A stretch of DNA of 64,000 nt from Todiramphus chloris collaris (Eukaryota; Chordata; Aves; Coraciiformes; Alcedinidae), in the NCBI GenBank assembly GCA_025345505.1, contig JANVCC010000064.1, forward strand, positions 3,086,742 through 3,150,741. The letters run 5' to 3'. The position numbers and the translations under genes were made by a program. A model generated the notes under the pieces. It was not told the origin of the DNA. It was given only the letters and a program-made list of their open reading frames with translations, and searched no databases. This document shows, one piece after another, positions 52,801-60,601 of this stretch (position 1 is its first letter; every line of letters begins with the position of its first letter).

Positions 52801-55800
52801 GCTGTTAATGCAAACGAAGACACAGGCATTGCCTGCTCCATTTACCCGTGCTTAGGAGACAGCAATAACAACACCACTATTCAGTACTGATATCGAACCC
52901 TTCATCTTCAAAACATTGCTGCAGCTGAACCCTGGGACATCAAGGAGATGTACTTACTTTAGTGTTCCGTGAGTATTTATAAAGCCAAGCGATGAAGTCA
53001 GCAAACTCTGTACAAGGGAGTTTATTCAGCAAAGTCACCAGGGCCTGTGCAGCGTACGTGCGATAGTCGGCCTTATCTGGGACCTGAAAAACAAGGGCAA
53101 TTGCAGGGTATGGTATTTCCATACTGTATGGCATTTTGATGCCCTGCTCTAGCACCCAGAATGGCATTTCAGTGCTCAGGATAAGTACTTTTTTTATTCA
53201 ATGAGGCAATACAGTCACATTCAGCACAGACTGGGAGAACTATCACGGCTACGGTTGCTACTTCAGCACTCACCCACAGCCACACAACAAATTCCCCAAG
53301 GCAAAGGTGGTGCTTGGATTAAATCCAGAGGCAGTATTTCTACATGGCACCTCATAATCCCCATTTGTCTCTACTAAAAGCAAACTGCAAGTTGGCCACA
53401 AGTAGGGTACAATCAATTGTGAACGACATGGGAAGACTTCACCCTCAGCATTCTCCTATTTTCAATACATCTGAAAACGCTGACAAAGATCAAAACACAA
53501 TCAAGCTGTCAAGAAACTTGCAAACAGTTAAAATCTTTCAATTCCTTGCAAAACATTGTGAAAATGGATTTTCTGACTGTTACAGATAGGGCAATGTATC
53601 TACATGTGAGCTCATCGGCACAGGAAGCCACGAGGCTCAGCATACCTTGGTGCAGATATGTTGCAGCAATATTCGAAGAACAGGAAAAACAACTTCTTTC
53701 AGCTCATCTGTTAGGGAACTGCACGGAACCAAAACAAGCAGATTTTAATAAGGCTGGGTTTGTAACAGCACAAAAGCAACTCAAGGACATGGCTTTGGAA
53801 TGCATTTCAAAAGACAGGAGAAGTGCGCGTTCTGGAATCACGAGCGCTAGTGCAACGGGATGTGGCCAGGGAGTAGACCTCCTTACTTTGTACCTTAACC
53901 TGGCTTTGCAGGCAGAAAACATTTCTTTGAATACCTTTCTGAATTCCCACTGCAGACACTTTAATTAAACTTCATTTGCACAAAGAACTTCAAAGTCAGC
54001 GCCAGTTTGTCTCAGCCCTTTATCAGCTGAAGTAAAGCGAGGGCTTGCCAGAAGAAATAGTGACAAAGCCAGGAAGGGTAGTGCCAGAGCTCTGTGCTTC
54101 ACCTGATGAATTTTACAGCCTGATTCCTGGCACAGATCACAGCCGATGTGATCGCCAGGGCTGTGCGCCTGGAACCCGCACCGCTCTCCACCATGAGGAT
54201 GACATTAAGGAGTCGCTGGAAGACACAGCGAAGGATCTGGAAAGAAAAGGGGTTTTTTAGGTTCATTTCAGTAGCAACTGGAGCCTACAGATGAGCTTCT
54301 GAGGTTCTCTTCCCCCTCTACTCTGCCATGGTAAGGACGCATCTGGAACACCGCGTCCAGTTCTGGGCCCCCCTGTTCAAGGACAGGGAACTGTTGAAAG
54401 AGTCCAGCGCAGAGCCACAGAGATGGAGTGAAACATCTCCCTGCTGAGGAAAGGCTGAGGGAGCTGGGTCTCTTCAGCTTGGAGAAGACAAGACTGAGGG
54501 GTGACCTCGTTAATGTTTCTAAACATGTAAAGGGTGAGTGTCAGGAGGATGGAGACAGGCTCTGCTCAGTGACATCCAATGATAGGACACGGGGCAATGG
54601 GTGCAAGCTGGAACACAGGAGGTTCCATATAAATGTAAGGAGAAACTTTTTCATAGTGAGGGTGACAGAACTGGACCAGGCTGCCCAGCGAGGTTGTGGA
54701 GTCTCCCTGGAGACTTTTCAAACCCACCTGGACACATTCCTGTGTGACCCGCTCTAGGTGATCCTGCTCTGGCAGGGGGGTTGGACCAGATGATCTTTTG
54801 AGGTCCCTTCCAACCCTGAACATTCTGTGGTTCTGAGCAGTTTTATAACATAATTCTGAACCAAACTAACTTAGGTCCAAATAATAGCATCTGTCAAAAT
54901 ATGGCTCCTAGCAGAACAACTCGGAGAGGACACAGTCTTCATTGCACACAACATCTTTCCCAGCTGTAATATTCTCCTACGAGTCCAGTAAGGGCTAAAA
55001 AGGGCTTCCTAACAACATCAACAGATCCCCTCCAAAGCAGTGGACTCCACCAGAAACATCTGGAATCTGAGGAAACTGGTTTTTGCACAGAAGACATCTT
55101 AAACTAAATGCATGTTTTTACCACCATGTGCACTTGAACTTCTGGAGAATCCTCCCTGCCACACTTTGTGGACCACAGCACGCTTCATTGTCCTGCCATT
55201 CAACGAGCAGTCAGACAGAGGAGATCTCAAATGCTCCTAATTCTGAAAAGCTTGGGCGGTGCTGAGATAGCAGGGAAGCTGAAACACAGAGGTGTGAGGC
55301 TGCTGAAGCTGGGCAGACGCTCAGGGGTAGATCAGGCCAGTGTGCACTAAGCTCCAGGCTTTCCTGACTAGACAGCTGCTGATAGCTCAGAACGAGTTCA
55401 GGGGGGTTTACAGGCTCGTGAACACAGCAGCACCTTGGTCACACCCGAAGTTCAAAAGCCCCCGTCGCCAGGAGCAGCACAGAGATGAGCAGGAGATGAC
55501 ATGGTGTGCTTAGTGATTTAACAAAACAAAAAAAAGTGAAGCTGCAGACACATTTCTAGTAAAACTGGATGCTCCTTGATGACAGACTATCCTCTGAATG
55601 AGAATCAGCCCTGCTTACCATCATCTGCACAAAAAAACCCACCTCCCCATCATGCTCCACTGCTGCACAACCCAAGGCCACAGCACGCTACCAAGCAGTG
55701 CTGGAGCTCCACCTAGCAGGAAACAAGAAAATTTCAGGTAAATGCAGCAACCTGGAATTCTCTCTTTTAAGATACAGAGATCTAATGCCACCGGAGCTAA

Positions 55801-58800
55801 CCTCTGCTTTCAGTTAATTTGCCACAAGAGTCACTGGAGCATTGAATTCAATGCACTCAAAATGCATCCTCGTAGAAGGCAAAGGAAATAAGGACTGGGG
55901 TAGAGAAAAAAGCGTCTTGCCTCTGATCTGGCAAACACAGGCACATGAAGGGAAAATAATGGAAAAGTAAAAACCATGCAAGCAAAAATGATGTGCAGAG
56001 AAGGAAAGACACGACTCTTTTTCAATACCACAGTGAGGATTTTAAAGATTTAGTCCAACTTTTACCTTATCTTCTGTGCCATGTAGAGGGGAACACAGCA
56101 ATCGCAGCCCGTGGTAGGCCAGCTCAGGAACGTACTTGGCTTTGTCAACATTCCTAAGTAAAAGAAGGCAAAGAGATGTCTTCATCTCTCATCAGAGAAA
56201 CATTTACTACAACTATTACAATTAAAGGTGCTCACTGACTGGAAAACATTCAATATTCACTAAATGTTGTTTACTGTTAGCTAGGTGGAACACATTCTAA
56301 TTACCTTCAGTGAAAGAAATCACCACTTTCATTTTTGTATAAACAGGATAATAACAACACAAGCACCGAGCACTTGACTTGTTCAGAGCACTGTATAAAC
56401 ATTAAGAATGATTTACTCACATGGCTGCTGAAAACTCAAACTCGTGTACCGCCGGCTCTAATTTTGTCATTTCAACGAAGACCTGCAAGGAAAGAGGACC
56501 AACCTCAGCTCATCCATCTGAGGGCAAGGCCTGCGGGTCTGCTTGGACACTTGGGGGTGAGATCACAGAGAACTGGAGTCTAACTTTTAAACCACAGCAT
56601 ATCCCCTGGAGCAGAACATCAGCAGACCCCAAAGCCCAGAGGCTCAATACCATGTGTGGAGCAGGTGCCCCACCCCAAGATTTACACTGAGGACAGTCTG
56701 ACCAGGGGACCAGTTTATGAAGGGCAGGGCTGACACCATTCCCGCGGCTACGGAGTGCTCTGTGTCCACCCAAAGTTTGTGCTAGGAGACAGAAAGCTCC
56801 TTGATGTCAACCTTATTACCTTTAGGCAGTTCTGCACACACTGAGGGTTCTCTTTTAGGGAGAACTTGGTCAGAAATCTTAAGATGTTTTTCAACAGAAG
56901 GAATATTGAGTCACGAATCTGAAGAAGATCGTCCGTTGAGAAGTAAACATTTTCACTGTCCTCTTCCTCGTCCTCCTCCCGCTCTTCCAGTGCCTCTTCC
57001 ATCTATATTGGTAGAAAAGATAAACAGCACCATTCTGTCCCACAGCACTGGTTGAGCTCTTTTGCACACTTGTGTTTCACAGAGTTCTCAGGCCAGGTCC
57101 TCCATGATTTCACATGCAACAGTTTAAATCTTGTCTTACAGATTAGTTAATTCACTTAAGGGCAGGGGGGGAACAAAACCAAAACAATCAAAAACCAGGC
57201 AGAAAGATGGAAGTTGGATACAAAAAAATAAAGCTCCAGCACAGCCTATTCTTGTTTGAAGGAGAAGGTCCATCAGAATGGAAGACCATTATCTGATTTC
57301 TAACTTGGAGATTGAGCTCAAGTAATGCCCACTGTGCCCAAGACCTTCCTCCCCTGCTTGTCATGACCCTGAGGCACTGATGTTCTCTCAGGATTTCCGA
57401 TGCACGATCCTCAGTTTGGTTAAAAACCACCACACAAACGTTAGAAGGAGCAGCTGAGTACAGCAAACCAAAGCATTTGGCCCTCAACTTCCCATCGGTC
57501 AGTTGGCAAGGAAAGGCAAATGCATGTGTGCGCTGGTCACAGGCTGACTCTTGAAGAAGCTGGTATGAGTTTGTTTCTCTCTCTCCTCCTGAGCTTTCCA
57601 ACAATGTGCCACAGACAAGCTGTATTTTTTGTATTAGTCATCAGCCAGGAAACTGCAGCTAATCCTCTACCTCTCTGAAAGGTAGAGGATCAAGAGAATG
57701 GTTGAAGCGATGAATAAAAGGTTAAGAATAAAAAACAGGGTGAGAGAAAAAGTATCACATTGACCTAGAAGTGAAAAACCTCGACAAGTTGCTTACTAAT
57801 ATTTCTATCTGAAGAGATTACACAAACATCTTACATTGCCACTCCTGGAGGGTTTCCCTTTCTTTCTGTTTCTTCTTGCATGGGTCTGAGAGCTCTGAGT
57901 GTGCATCTTCTTCCTCTTCCTCATCAGATCTGGTTGTTGAGGCCAACTTTTTGTCAGGGTATGAAGACATTTATCAAACATCACTTGGTGGAACAGCTGG
58001 TTAACTACACTGCCTGCGTGGAAAAGACAACATCAGCCATCTTCCAGACAAAATACAGAGCATCAAATCATCCAGCCATCTCTCCATTTGCTTTGACAGA
58101 CAAGGAGATGATCGGGACACAGGCACTGAACTTTCCTCCTAAGAGAGTCGAGGAGAGGAAAAAAGCATTGTCTGAACAAAGCCAAACTGCGTCAAGATGA
58201 CATCATCAGCGATGACAGTCTCTGGTAGGATCACCAGCTGACTGACTCCTTCTACTGGTAACACACTGCCCGACCAAGATCAGCGAAGCTTTAGAGCCTT
58301 GAATACAAACGGATGCTGCTGTGAATTAACCCGCCAGAAAACCCCAACTGCTGGTTATTTAAAACAAATGCTCTTGCTTTCACAAATGAACCCGTCCAGA
58401 AGCACTGCGCAGCGATACCCTCTCTAGATACAGAGCAGCAACAAGATTCCACCTTCACTGAGGATTCTTGTCAAACCAGAGGGATGTGTGGACCTTGTCA
58501 GAGAACTACTGAGAGGACACGTGGCAATGCAGACCTGGACCAAGATCATCAAGCCACTTGATGGCAGGAGACCAAGCTGCTATCAGCCCACGACAGCTGT
58601 CCAGCACTCAGCCCTGGGGGCTGACTCTGGTCCCCAGGGGTTTCAGGGGGATCAAGGGAACAGTTCAAAAGCCACCGCTCGTTTCACCTGGAAATCTTCT
58701 GAATGAGACAAAGATGGTCTTTCCCCAGTGATGTTTTATCTGACAATAAAGAGGCACATCCCTTCGCTCACCTGGGATTTCCAGCAGCAAGAAGTAGAGC

Positions 58801-59907
58801 CCAGCCGCGTGAAGCGCGTAAACCCTCCGCTGCGCGGTAGCGCCTTTGTGCTGGCCTGCTTGGACGAAGTGGTGCAACATGGCCACGAGAGCGTTGGGAG
58901 AGAGGTTGTTCTCAGCAAACAAGGCCCAGATATTCTGAGGCAAAAGACGCAAGTGACAGTGAGAAATCCTGTCATTACATAGCTCGCTACAAGTAGCTAC
59001 TGTTTACATCTCAACAGCTGGCATTGCACCCACCCCCGTATACATGATCTTATTTGCTTTTAAAAATTATGTTTTGATAATTGATGTTGAGCGTCCAAAG
59101 AGGAGCAATGAAGCTGGGGAAAGGTTCAGAGCACAAGTCTTGTGAGGAGCAGCTGAGGGACCTGGCCTTGTTGAGCCTGGAGGTTCAGGAGAGACCTTCT
59201 GGCTCTTGACAGCTCCCCGACAGCAGGCTGGAGCCGGGGGGGATCAGGCTCTGTTCCCAAGGAACAAGCAACAGGACAACAGGAACCAGCCTCAAGCTGC
59301 ACAAGGGGAGGTTTAGGTCAGACCCGGAGAACAACTTCTTCCCCACAAGGGTTGTCCAGGTCTGGCCCAGGCCAGGGGTGGAGTCCCCATCCCTGGAGGG
59401 GTTTCAAAGCCCTGGAGATGCGGTGCTGAGGGACGGGGGTCAGTGGTGACGCTTTATAACCGCCAGGGCAGGACAGAGCGGCACTACCGAAGAGCCCAGG
59501 GCCCGCAGCCCCGCGCGGCTGCCCTACCTCTCTGCTCCCACGGTCCTCCACCGCAAACGGCAGCAGCGCCCGGTAGAGCCGGGTGAAAGCGTCCAGCCCG
59601 TCTCCCGCGATCTCCTCCGCTATCCCGGGGTCCAGAGGGTCCACCTCGGTGAAATCCAGATCCCAGACGGTGCTCACCCAGACTGCGCGGGACAGAGGTC
59701 AGCCCCTCAGAGGGGAGGCCTCCGCCGCGCGCGCGCTGCCCGCCGCCAAGACCCTTGCAGCGACAGGCGGAACGCCAGGCCCCGGGGACAGCCGCTGGGC
59801 GCTACCGCACCGGAGGGAACCCCGCCACCCTCGCCCCCCGCACCTTCGCCGACGTCGCGGACCCTCCATCCCGCCAGGGCGCGCGACAGCTCGGCAGCCG
59901 CCGCCAT
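32271..59907 (-). CDS. NCAPD3: NCAPD3: condensin-2 complex subunit D3 (35 coding exons, 1,506 aa)
   Basis: NCAPD3 (CAP-D3) is the HEAT-repeat subunit that, with NCAPG2, NCAPH2 and the SMC2/SMC4 ATPase, forms condensin II, the nuclear condensin that begins chromosome condensation in prophase. The 35 exons join in frame to 1,506 codons, against 1,498 residues in human. Along the protein: N-terminal helical region (1-160); basic stretch then acidic Glu/Asp tract (about 160-205); first HEAT block (about 210-490); Ser/Thr-rich linker (exons 12-13); second HEAT block from VMAMLRL (about 552) through the conserved VIRAHA-like, [13 protein letters not shown] and [13 protein letters not shown] segments to about 1240; helical FFAVDKQLA region; and a disordered basic tail. 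The tail keeps RAISTPE, the counterpart of the human CDK1 site Thr1415 (here about Thr1418), and ends near RRRTPLK. The start ATG (59907-59905) has G at -3 and +4. Span includes introns. Confidence 0.95.
32486..32546 (-). CDS. NCAPD3: NCAPD3 coding exon 34
   Basis: Residues 1446-1465 plus two bases: [20 protein letters not shown], aligned with human [20 protein letters not shown]. Acceptor TTTACAG, donor GTAAGT. It is short, but length and phase both fit. Confidence 0.92.
32650..32724 (-). CDS. NCAPD3: NCAPD3 coding exon 33 (GC donor)
   Basis: Residues 1421-1445 plus one base: [13 protein letters not shown] then TPSSAP, against human [22 protein letters not shown]. Acceptor CTTCCAG. The only donor that keeps the frame is AG/GCAAGT, a GC-AG intron with an otherwise strong consensus. 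Confidence 0.9.
32725..35503 (-). other. NCAPD3: NCAPD3 intron 32, about 2.8 kb
   Basis: Lies between the CDK-site exon and exon 33. It contains a (CA)14 microsatellite at 34836-34863 and otherwise ordinary sequence. Open frames of up to 151 codons on the plus strand (34056-34511) have no family resemblance that I recognise. Confidence 0.85.
34836..34863. repeat. (AC)14 microsatellite
   Basis: An uninterrupted 28-base AC dinucleotide run inside NCAPD3 intron 32. It is probably length-variable between individuals. Confidence 0.97.
35504..35581 (-). CDS. NCAPD3: NCAPD3 coding exon 32 (conserved CDK site)
   Basis: Residues 1395-1420 plus one base, ending GRAISTPE. In human the Thr of this motif is Thr1415, reported as a CDK1 site that recruits PLK1 and activates condensin II in mitosis. 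Here it is about Thr1418. Acceptor TTTCTAG, donor GTAAGT. Confidence 0.92.
35708..35847 (-). CDS. NCAPD3: NCAPD3 coding exon 31
   Basis: Residues 1348-1394 plus one base: [20 protein letters not shown] then [11 protein letters not shown], against human [20 protein letters not shown]. Acceptor CTGTAG, donor GTAGGA. Confidence 0.95.
36085..36254 (-). CDS. NCAPD3: NCAPD3 coding exon 30 (disordered tail)
   Basis: Residues 1292-1347 plus two bases: a Ser/Pro-rich low-complexity tail ([35 protein letters not shown]). The human tail is similar in character but poorly aligned here. Acceptor CTGTAG, donor GTATGG. Confidence 0.88.
37025..37180 (-). CDS. NCAPD3: NCAPD3 coding exon 29 (donor uncertain)
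   Basis: Residues 1240-1291: [20 protein letters not shown] then [20 protein letters not shown], matching human. The next exon starts in phase 0. GAG/GTTGTT at 37025 fits the frame but is a poor donor. Two other in-phase GT sites farther on (before GTACAC and GTGTAC) would add residues starting VVGAINS. The 5' end is secure (acceptor ACTCCAG); the 3' end is not. Confidence 0.7.
37603..37713 (-). CDS. NCAPD3: NCAPD3 coding exon 28
   Basis: Residues 1203-1239: [20 protein letters not shown], then [12 protein letters not shown], against human [20 protein letters not shown]. Protein alignment and frame fix the acceptor as AAG (ACCAAG), an uncommon form with a weak pyrimidine tract. Donor GTAAGG. 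Confidence 0.92.
38303..38502 (-). CDS. NCAPD3: NCAPD3 coding exon 27
   Basis: Residues 1136-1202: [34 protein letters not shown] and [12 protein letters not shown]. Acceptor GTTCCAG, donor GTGAGT. Confidence 0.96.
38657..38790 (-). CDS. NCAPD3: NCAPD3 coding exon 26
   Basis: Residues 1091-1135 plus one base: [20 protein letters not shown] then [16 protein letters not shown], matching human. Acceptor GCCTCAG, donor GTAAGG. Confidence 0.96.
39121..39258 (-). CDS. NCAPD3: NCAPD3 coding exon 25
   Basis: Residues 1045-1090 plus two bases: [40 protein letters not shown] then FPQSV. The donor that keeps frame with exon 26 is GTCAGT. A GTGCGG a few bases earlier would break the frame, so I rejected it. 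Confidence 0.92.
40525..40604 (-). CDS. NCAPD3: NCAPD3 coding exon 24
   Basis: Residues 1019-1044 plus two bases: [20 protein letters not shown] then PNPDIA. Acceptor CTTACAG, donor GTAAAA. Confidence 0.96.
40894..41132 (-). CDS. NCAPD3: NCAPD3 coding exon 23 (most conserved HEAT core)
   Basis: Residues 939-1018: [43 protein letters not shown] and [15 protein letters not shown]. These are nearly invariant condensin D-subunit segments. Acceptor TTCACAG, donor GTAAAT. Confidence 0.97.
42140..42247 (-). CDS. NCAPD3: NCAPD3 coding exon 22
   Basis: Residues 903-938 plus one base: [20 protein letters not shown] then HAFVTL, matching human [20 protein letters not shown]. Acceptor TTCCTAG, donor GTAGGT. 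Confidence 0.95.
   Translation of the reverse strand, partial: CLDLQMVKKFQLLSPCPSSEDQPCLQWSELTRSLL
42343..42457 (-). CDS. NCAPD3: NCAPD3 coding exon 21
   Basis: Residues 865-902 plus one base: [20 protein letters not shown] then LIQSILASS, matching human. Acceptor CCTGCAG, donor GTGAGG. Confidence 0.95.
42999..43106 (-). CDS. NCAPD3: NCAPD3 coding exon 20
   Basis: Residues 829-864: [20 protein letters not shown] then VVLREDG and LHEDLL, against human [20 protein letters not shown]. Acceptor GAAACAG, preceded by a poor pyrimidine tract; donor GTAAGT. Confidence 0.94.
43107..44562 (-). other. NCAPD3: NCAPD3 intron 19
   Basis: About 1.46 kb of AT-rich intron. It has a 13-base tandem duplication (TTGTCTCTGTGAA, about 43433-43459) and a duplicated TATTTAATAAA motif near 44102-44142. 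No coding or RNA gene recognised. Confidence 0.75.
44563..44678 (-). CDS. NCAPD3: NCAPD3 coding exon 19
   Basis: Residues 790-828: [30 protein letters not shown] and DVPEEVQ. Acceptor GTTTTCAG, donor GTGTGA. Confidence 0.94.
44809..44906 (-). CDS. NCAPD3: NCAPD3 coding exon 18
   Basis: Residues 757-789 plus one base: [20 protein letters not shown], against human [20 protein letters not shown]. Acceptor TTTTCAG, donor GTGAGT. Confidence 0.95.
45221..45412 (-). CDS. NCAPD3: NCAPD3 coding exon 17
   Basis: Residues 693-756 plus two bases: [47 protein letters not shown] and VIESWDNMS. Acceptor TTGTAG, donor GTACAT. Confidence 0.96.
45413..46892 (-). other. NCAPD3: NCAPD3 intron 16
   Basis: About 1.48 kb of intron sequence with no repeat, coding or RNA feature that I recognise. 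Confidence 0.75.
46893..47113 (-). CDS. NCAPD3: NCAPD3 coding exon 16
   Basis: Residues 620-692 plus two bases: [36 protein letters not shown] and [16 protein letters not shown]. Acceptor GTTTCAG, donor GTAAGT. Confidence 0.96.
47872..48006 (-). CDS. NCAPD3: NCAPD3 coding exon 15
   Basis: Residues 575-619: [30 protein letters not shown] and [10 protein letters not shown]. The [13 protein letters not shown] string equals human. Acceptor CTTCCAG, donor GTGAGG. Confidence 0.96.
48850..48923 (-). CDS. NCAPD3: NCAPD3 coding exon 14
   Basis: Residues 550-574: [20 protein letters not shown] then SALQ, opening the second HEAT block as in human [18 protein letters not shown]. Acceptor GGGTAG, donor GTATGG. 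Confidence 0.95.
48924..51646 (-). other. NCAPD3: NCAPD3 intron 13, about 2.7 kb
   Basis: Separates the Ser/Thr linker exons from the second HEAT block. It holds one CR1 fragment (49871-50112) and otherwise AT-rich sequence without a recognised gene. Confidence 0.85.
49871..50112 (-). mobile_element. CR1 LINE 3' fragment
   Basis: Read on the minus strand it has the CR1 3' region: a GGCC block, CCAGGGGAGGTTCAGGCCAG, then GGAAGCATTTC, CATTGGAATGGGCTGCCCAG, GGTGGAGGGGTCACCAGCCC and GTTGGACTTGATGATCTTG. It lies in sense orientation in NCAPD3 intron 13 and is 5'-truncated. Confidence 0.9.
51647..51730 (-). CDS. NCAPD3: NCAPD3 coding exon 13 (linker)
   Basis: Residues 522-549 plus one base: [20 protein letters not shown] and following residues, matching the human INIDSSGETV region in place and character. 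It also has 84 bases with phase 1 at both ends. Acceptor TTTCAG, donor GTATGT. Confidence 0.87.
51881..51964 (-). CDS. NCAPD3: NCAPD3 coding exon 12 (linker)
   Basis: Residues 494-521 plus one base: Ser/Thr-rich, ending AEGTESFSS. It is weakly conserved, as is the human segment here. Its 84 bases are flanked by phase 1 introns, so it could be skipped in frame. The acceptor follows a very long pyrimidine tract (A-rich on the plus strand, 51967-52025). Donor GTAAGT. Confidence 0.85.
51967..52025. repeat. A-rich (minus-strand pyrimidine) tract at exon 12 acceptor
   Basis: Near-pure A with scattered G on the plus strand, so a roughly 55-base T/C tract on the NCAPD3 strand ending at the exon 12 acceptor. 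It probably acts as that exon's polypyrimidine tract. Confidence 0.85.
52520..52772 (-). CDS. NCAPD3: NCAPD3 coding exon 11
   Basis: Residues 410-493 plus one base, the longest exon: [33 protein letters not shown] and [19 protein letters not shown], strongly conserved. Acceptor CCAACAG, donor GTAAGT. Confidence 0.96.
52958..53083 (-). CDS. NCAPD3: NCAPD3 coding exon 10
   Basis: Residues 368-409: [20 protein letters not shown] and [16 protein letters not shown], a HEAT repeat pair conserved with human. Acceptor TTTTTCAG, donor GTAAGT. Confidence 0.96.
53646..53718 (-). CDS. NCAPD3: NCAPD3 coding exon 9
   Basis: Residues 343-367: [20 protein letters not shown], against human [20 protein letters not shown]. 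Acceptor GTGCAG, donor GTATGC. Confidence 0.95.
54103..54236 (-). CDS. NCAPD3: NCAPD3 coding exon 8
   Basis: Residues 299-342 plus two bases: [33 protein letters not shown]. Acceptor CTTTCCAG, about 60 bases from the edge of an antisense CR1 fragment; donor GTGAAG. Confidence 0.94.
54237..56065 (-). other. NCAPD3: NCAPD3 intron 7, about 1.8 kb
   Basis: Holds a CR1 fragment of about 550 bases in antisense orientation near its 3' end. The rest is unremarkable. Confidence 0.85.
54290..54838 (+). mobile_element. CR1 LINE fragment, end of ORF2 plus 3' UTR
   Basis: The plus strand carries the CR1 ORF2 C-terminal region (a frame reading RIWNTASS-like and [19 protein letters not shown]) followed by the 3' UTR landmarks: CCAATGATAGGACACGGGGC, GACCAGGCTGCCCAG, GTGGAGTCTCC, GGTTGGACCAGATGATC, GAGGTCCCTTCCAACCCTGA and ATTCTGTGGTTCT. 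It is 5'-truncated and no longer codes for a working reverse transcriptase. Confidence 0.95.
56066..56153 (-). CDS. NCAPD3: NCAPD3 coding exon 7
   Basis: Residues 269-298: [20 protein letters not shown], matching human [20 protein letters not shown]. Acceptor TACTTAG, donor GTAAAA. Confidence 0.95.
56421..56482 (-). CDS. NCAPD3: NCAPD3 coding exon 6
   Basis: Residues 249-268 plus two bases: [20 protein letters not shown], against human VFVSLTNFEPVLHECHV. Acceptor TTGCAG, donor GTGAGT. Confidence 0.92.
56820..57002 (-). CDS. NCAPD3: NCAPD3 coding exon 5 (acidic tract and helix)
   Basis: Residues 188-248: a Glu/Asp run, then [30 protein letters not shown] and PQCVQNC, all aligned with human. 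Acceptor AATATAG, donor GTAATA. Confidence 0.95.
57835..58013 (-). CDS. NCAPD3: NCAPD3 coding exon 4 (basic linker)
   Basis: Residues 128-187: [22 protein letters not shown], then a Lys/Arg-rich stretch ([16 protein letters not shown]) as in human. Acceptor ACGCAG, donor GTAAGA. Confidence 0.93.
58772..58934 (-). CDS. NCAPD3: NCAPD3 coding exon 3
   Basis: Residues 74-127 plus one base: [20 protein letters not shown] and [16 protein letters not shown], matching human. Acceptor TGCCTCAG, donor GTGAGC. Confidence 0.95.
59088..59451 (+). mobile_element. CR1 LINE fragment
   Basis: Contains a degraded CR1 ORF end ([13 protein letters not shown]-like reading) then GCCTCAAGCTGCACAAGGGG, AGGTTTAGGTCAGA, GGTGGAGTCCCCATCCCTGG and a TTTCAAAG block. 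The terminal part is missing or decayed. It lies antisense in NCAPD3 intron 2, about 75 bases from the exon 2 donor and at the edge of the CpG island. Confidence 0.85.
59528..59682 (-). CDS. NCAPD3: NCAPD3 coding exon 2
   Basis: Residues 22-73: [16 protein letters not shown], then [13 protein letters not shown], against human DTVWELDFTETEPLDP and AFTKLYESLLPFA. Acceptor GCGCAG, donor GTAGGG. Confidence 0.95.
59844..59907 (-). CDS. NCAPD3: NCAPD3 coding exon 1
   Basis: Residues 1-21 plus one base: [20 protein letters not shown]. The N-terminus differs from human, but the frame joins exactly to [10 protein letters not shown] in exon 2. Donor GTGCGG. Confidence 0.88.
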
Positions 59908-60601
59908 CCCCCCCGCCGCCGCTCCCTTCGAACCCGCCAATCGCTCGCTGCCGCCGGCCGCGGCCAATCCCCGCTCCCGGAAGCGGCCGGGCCGCCTCCC
60001 GCAGCGCGCCTGCGCCGCGCGCCCACCGGAAGGCGGGGCGGGGCGTCGGGGGGGGGGGTGGGCGGGCAGCGCCGCGCGTCCCCGGTTGTCCGGCCGGGAG
60101 GCGCATGCGGGGTGCGCGGCCCGCGGGACCCGGGACGGCGCCAGCGCTGGGGCGGCGAGGCGAGGGNNNNNNNNNNNNNNNNNNNNNNNNNNNNNNNNNN
60201 NNNNNNNNNNNNNNNNNNNNNNNNNNNNNNNNNNNNNNNNNNNNNNNNNNNNNNNNNNNNNNNNNNGCCCGGGCTCCCTCCAGCGGCAGCCGAGGAGCCG
60301 CCGGGCCTCAGGGCCCCCGCCGCTGCCGCCGCCCCGGCCCCGGCATCCCTGCCGCATTGCGGGCCCCCGGCCCTGCCCCTGCCCTGAGTGCCGACCGCGG
60401 GGCCGCTGTCGGGGCCGCGCCGCTCCCTGCCCTGCGCGGCGGTCCTCTCGCCGCGGCGGCCGGGGTCCGGGTCGGGGCCGGAGCCGATCCCCCGCCGGCC
60501 GTGCCCGCGGAGCTCTGTCCGTGGTGCCTGCGGGCAGGCCGGGAGCCGCCGATCGCCCAGCGGGGCCGCGGGGAGCGCGGCCGCCCCCTTCTGCCGATGC
60601 C
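59908..60601. promoter_or_regulatory. Bidirectional CpG-island promoter of NCAPD3 and VPS26B
   Basis: The two start codons are 694 bases apart, counted across a 100-N gap, and point away from each other. The island runs from about 59460 to 60860. Sites I can read: CCAAT at 59937 and 59964, CCGGAAG (ETS) at 59978 and 60026, GCGCCTGCGC (NRF1-like) at 60005, GGGGCGGGGC (SP) at about 60035, and GCGCATGCGG (NRF1-like) at 60101. There is no TATA box. This combination is typical of housekeeping bidirectional promoters. Confidence 0.85.
60167..60266. other. Assembly gap of 100 Ns
   Basis: Exactly 100 unresolved bases inside the extreme-GC promoter. A round 100 is commonly a placeholder for a gap of unknown length, so the true promoter may be longer or shorter. 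Confidence 0.98.

Noticed and set aside
54428-54823. Open frames of 85-109 codons at 54.4-54.8 kb
   Set aside because: They are parts of the CR1 fragment read in sense or antisense, not host genes.
58190-58260. Possible C/D-box snoRNA in NCAPD3 intron 3
   Set aside because: A TGATGATG on the minus strand resembles box C, but no CTGA box D or terminal stem is found at the right distance.
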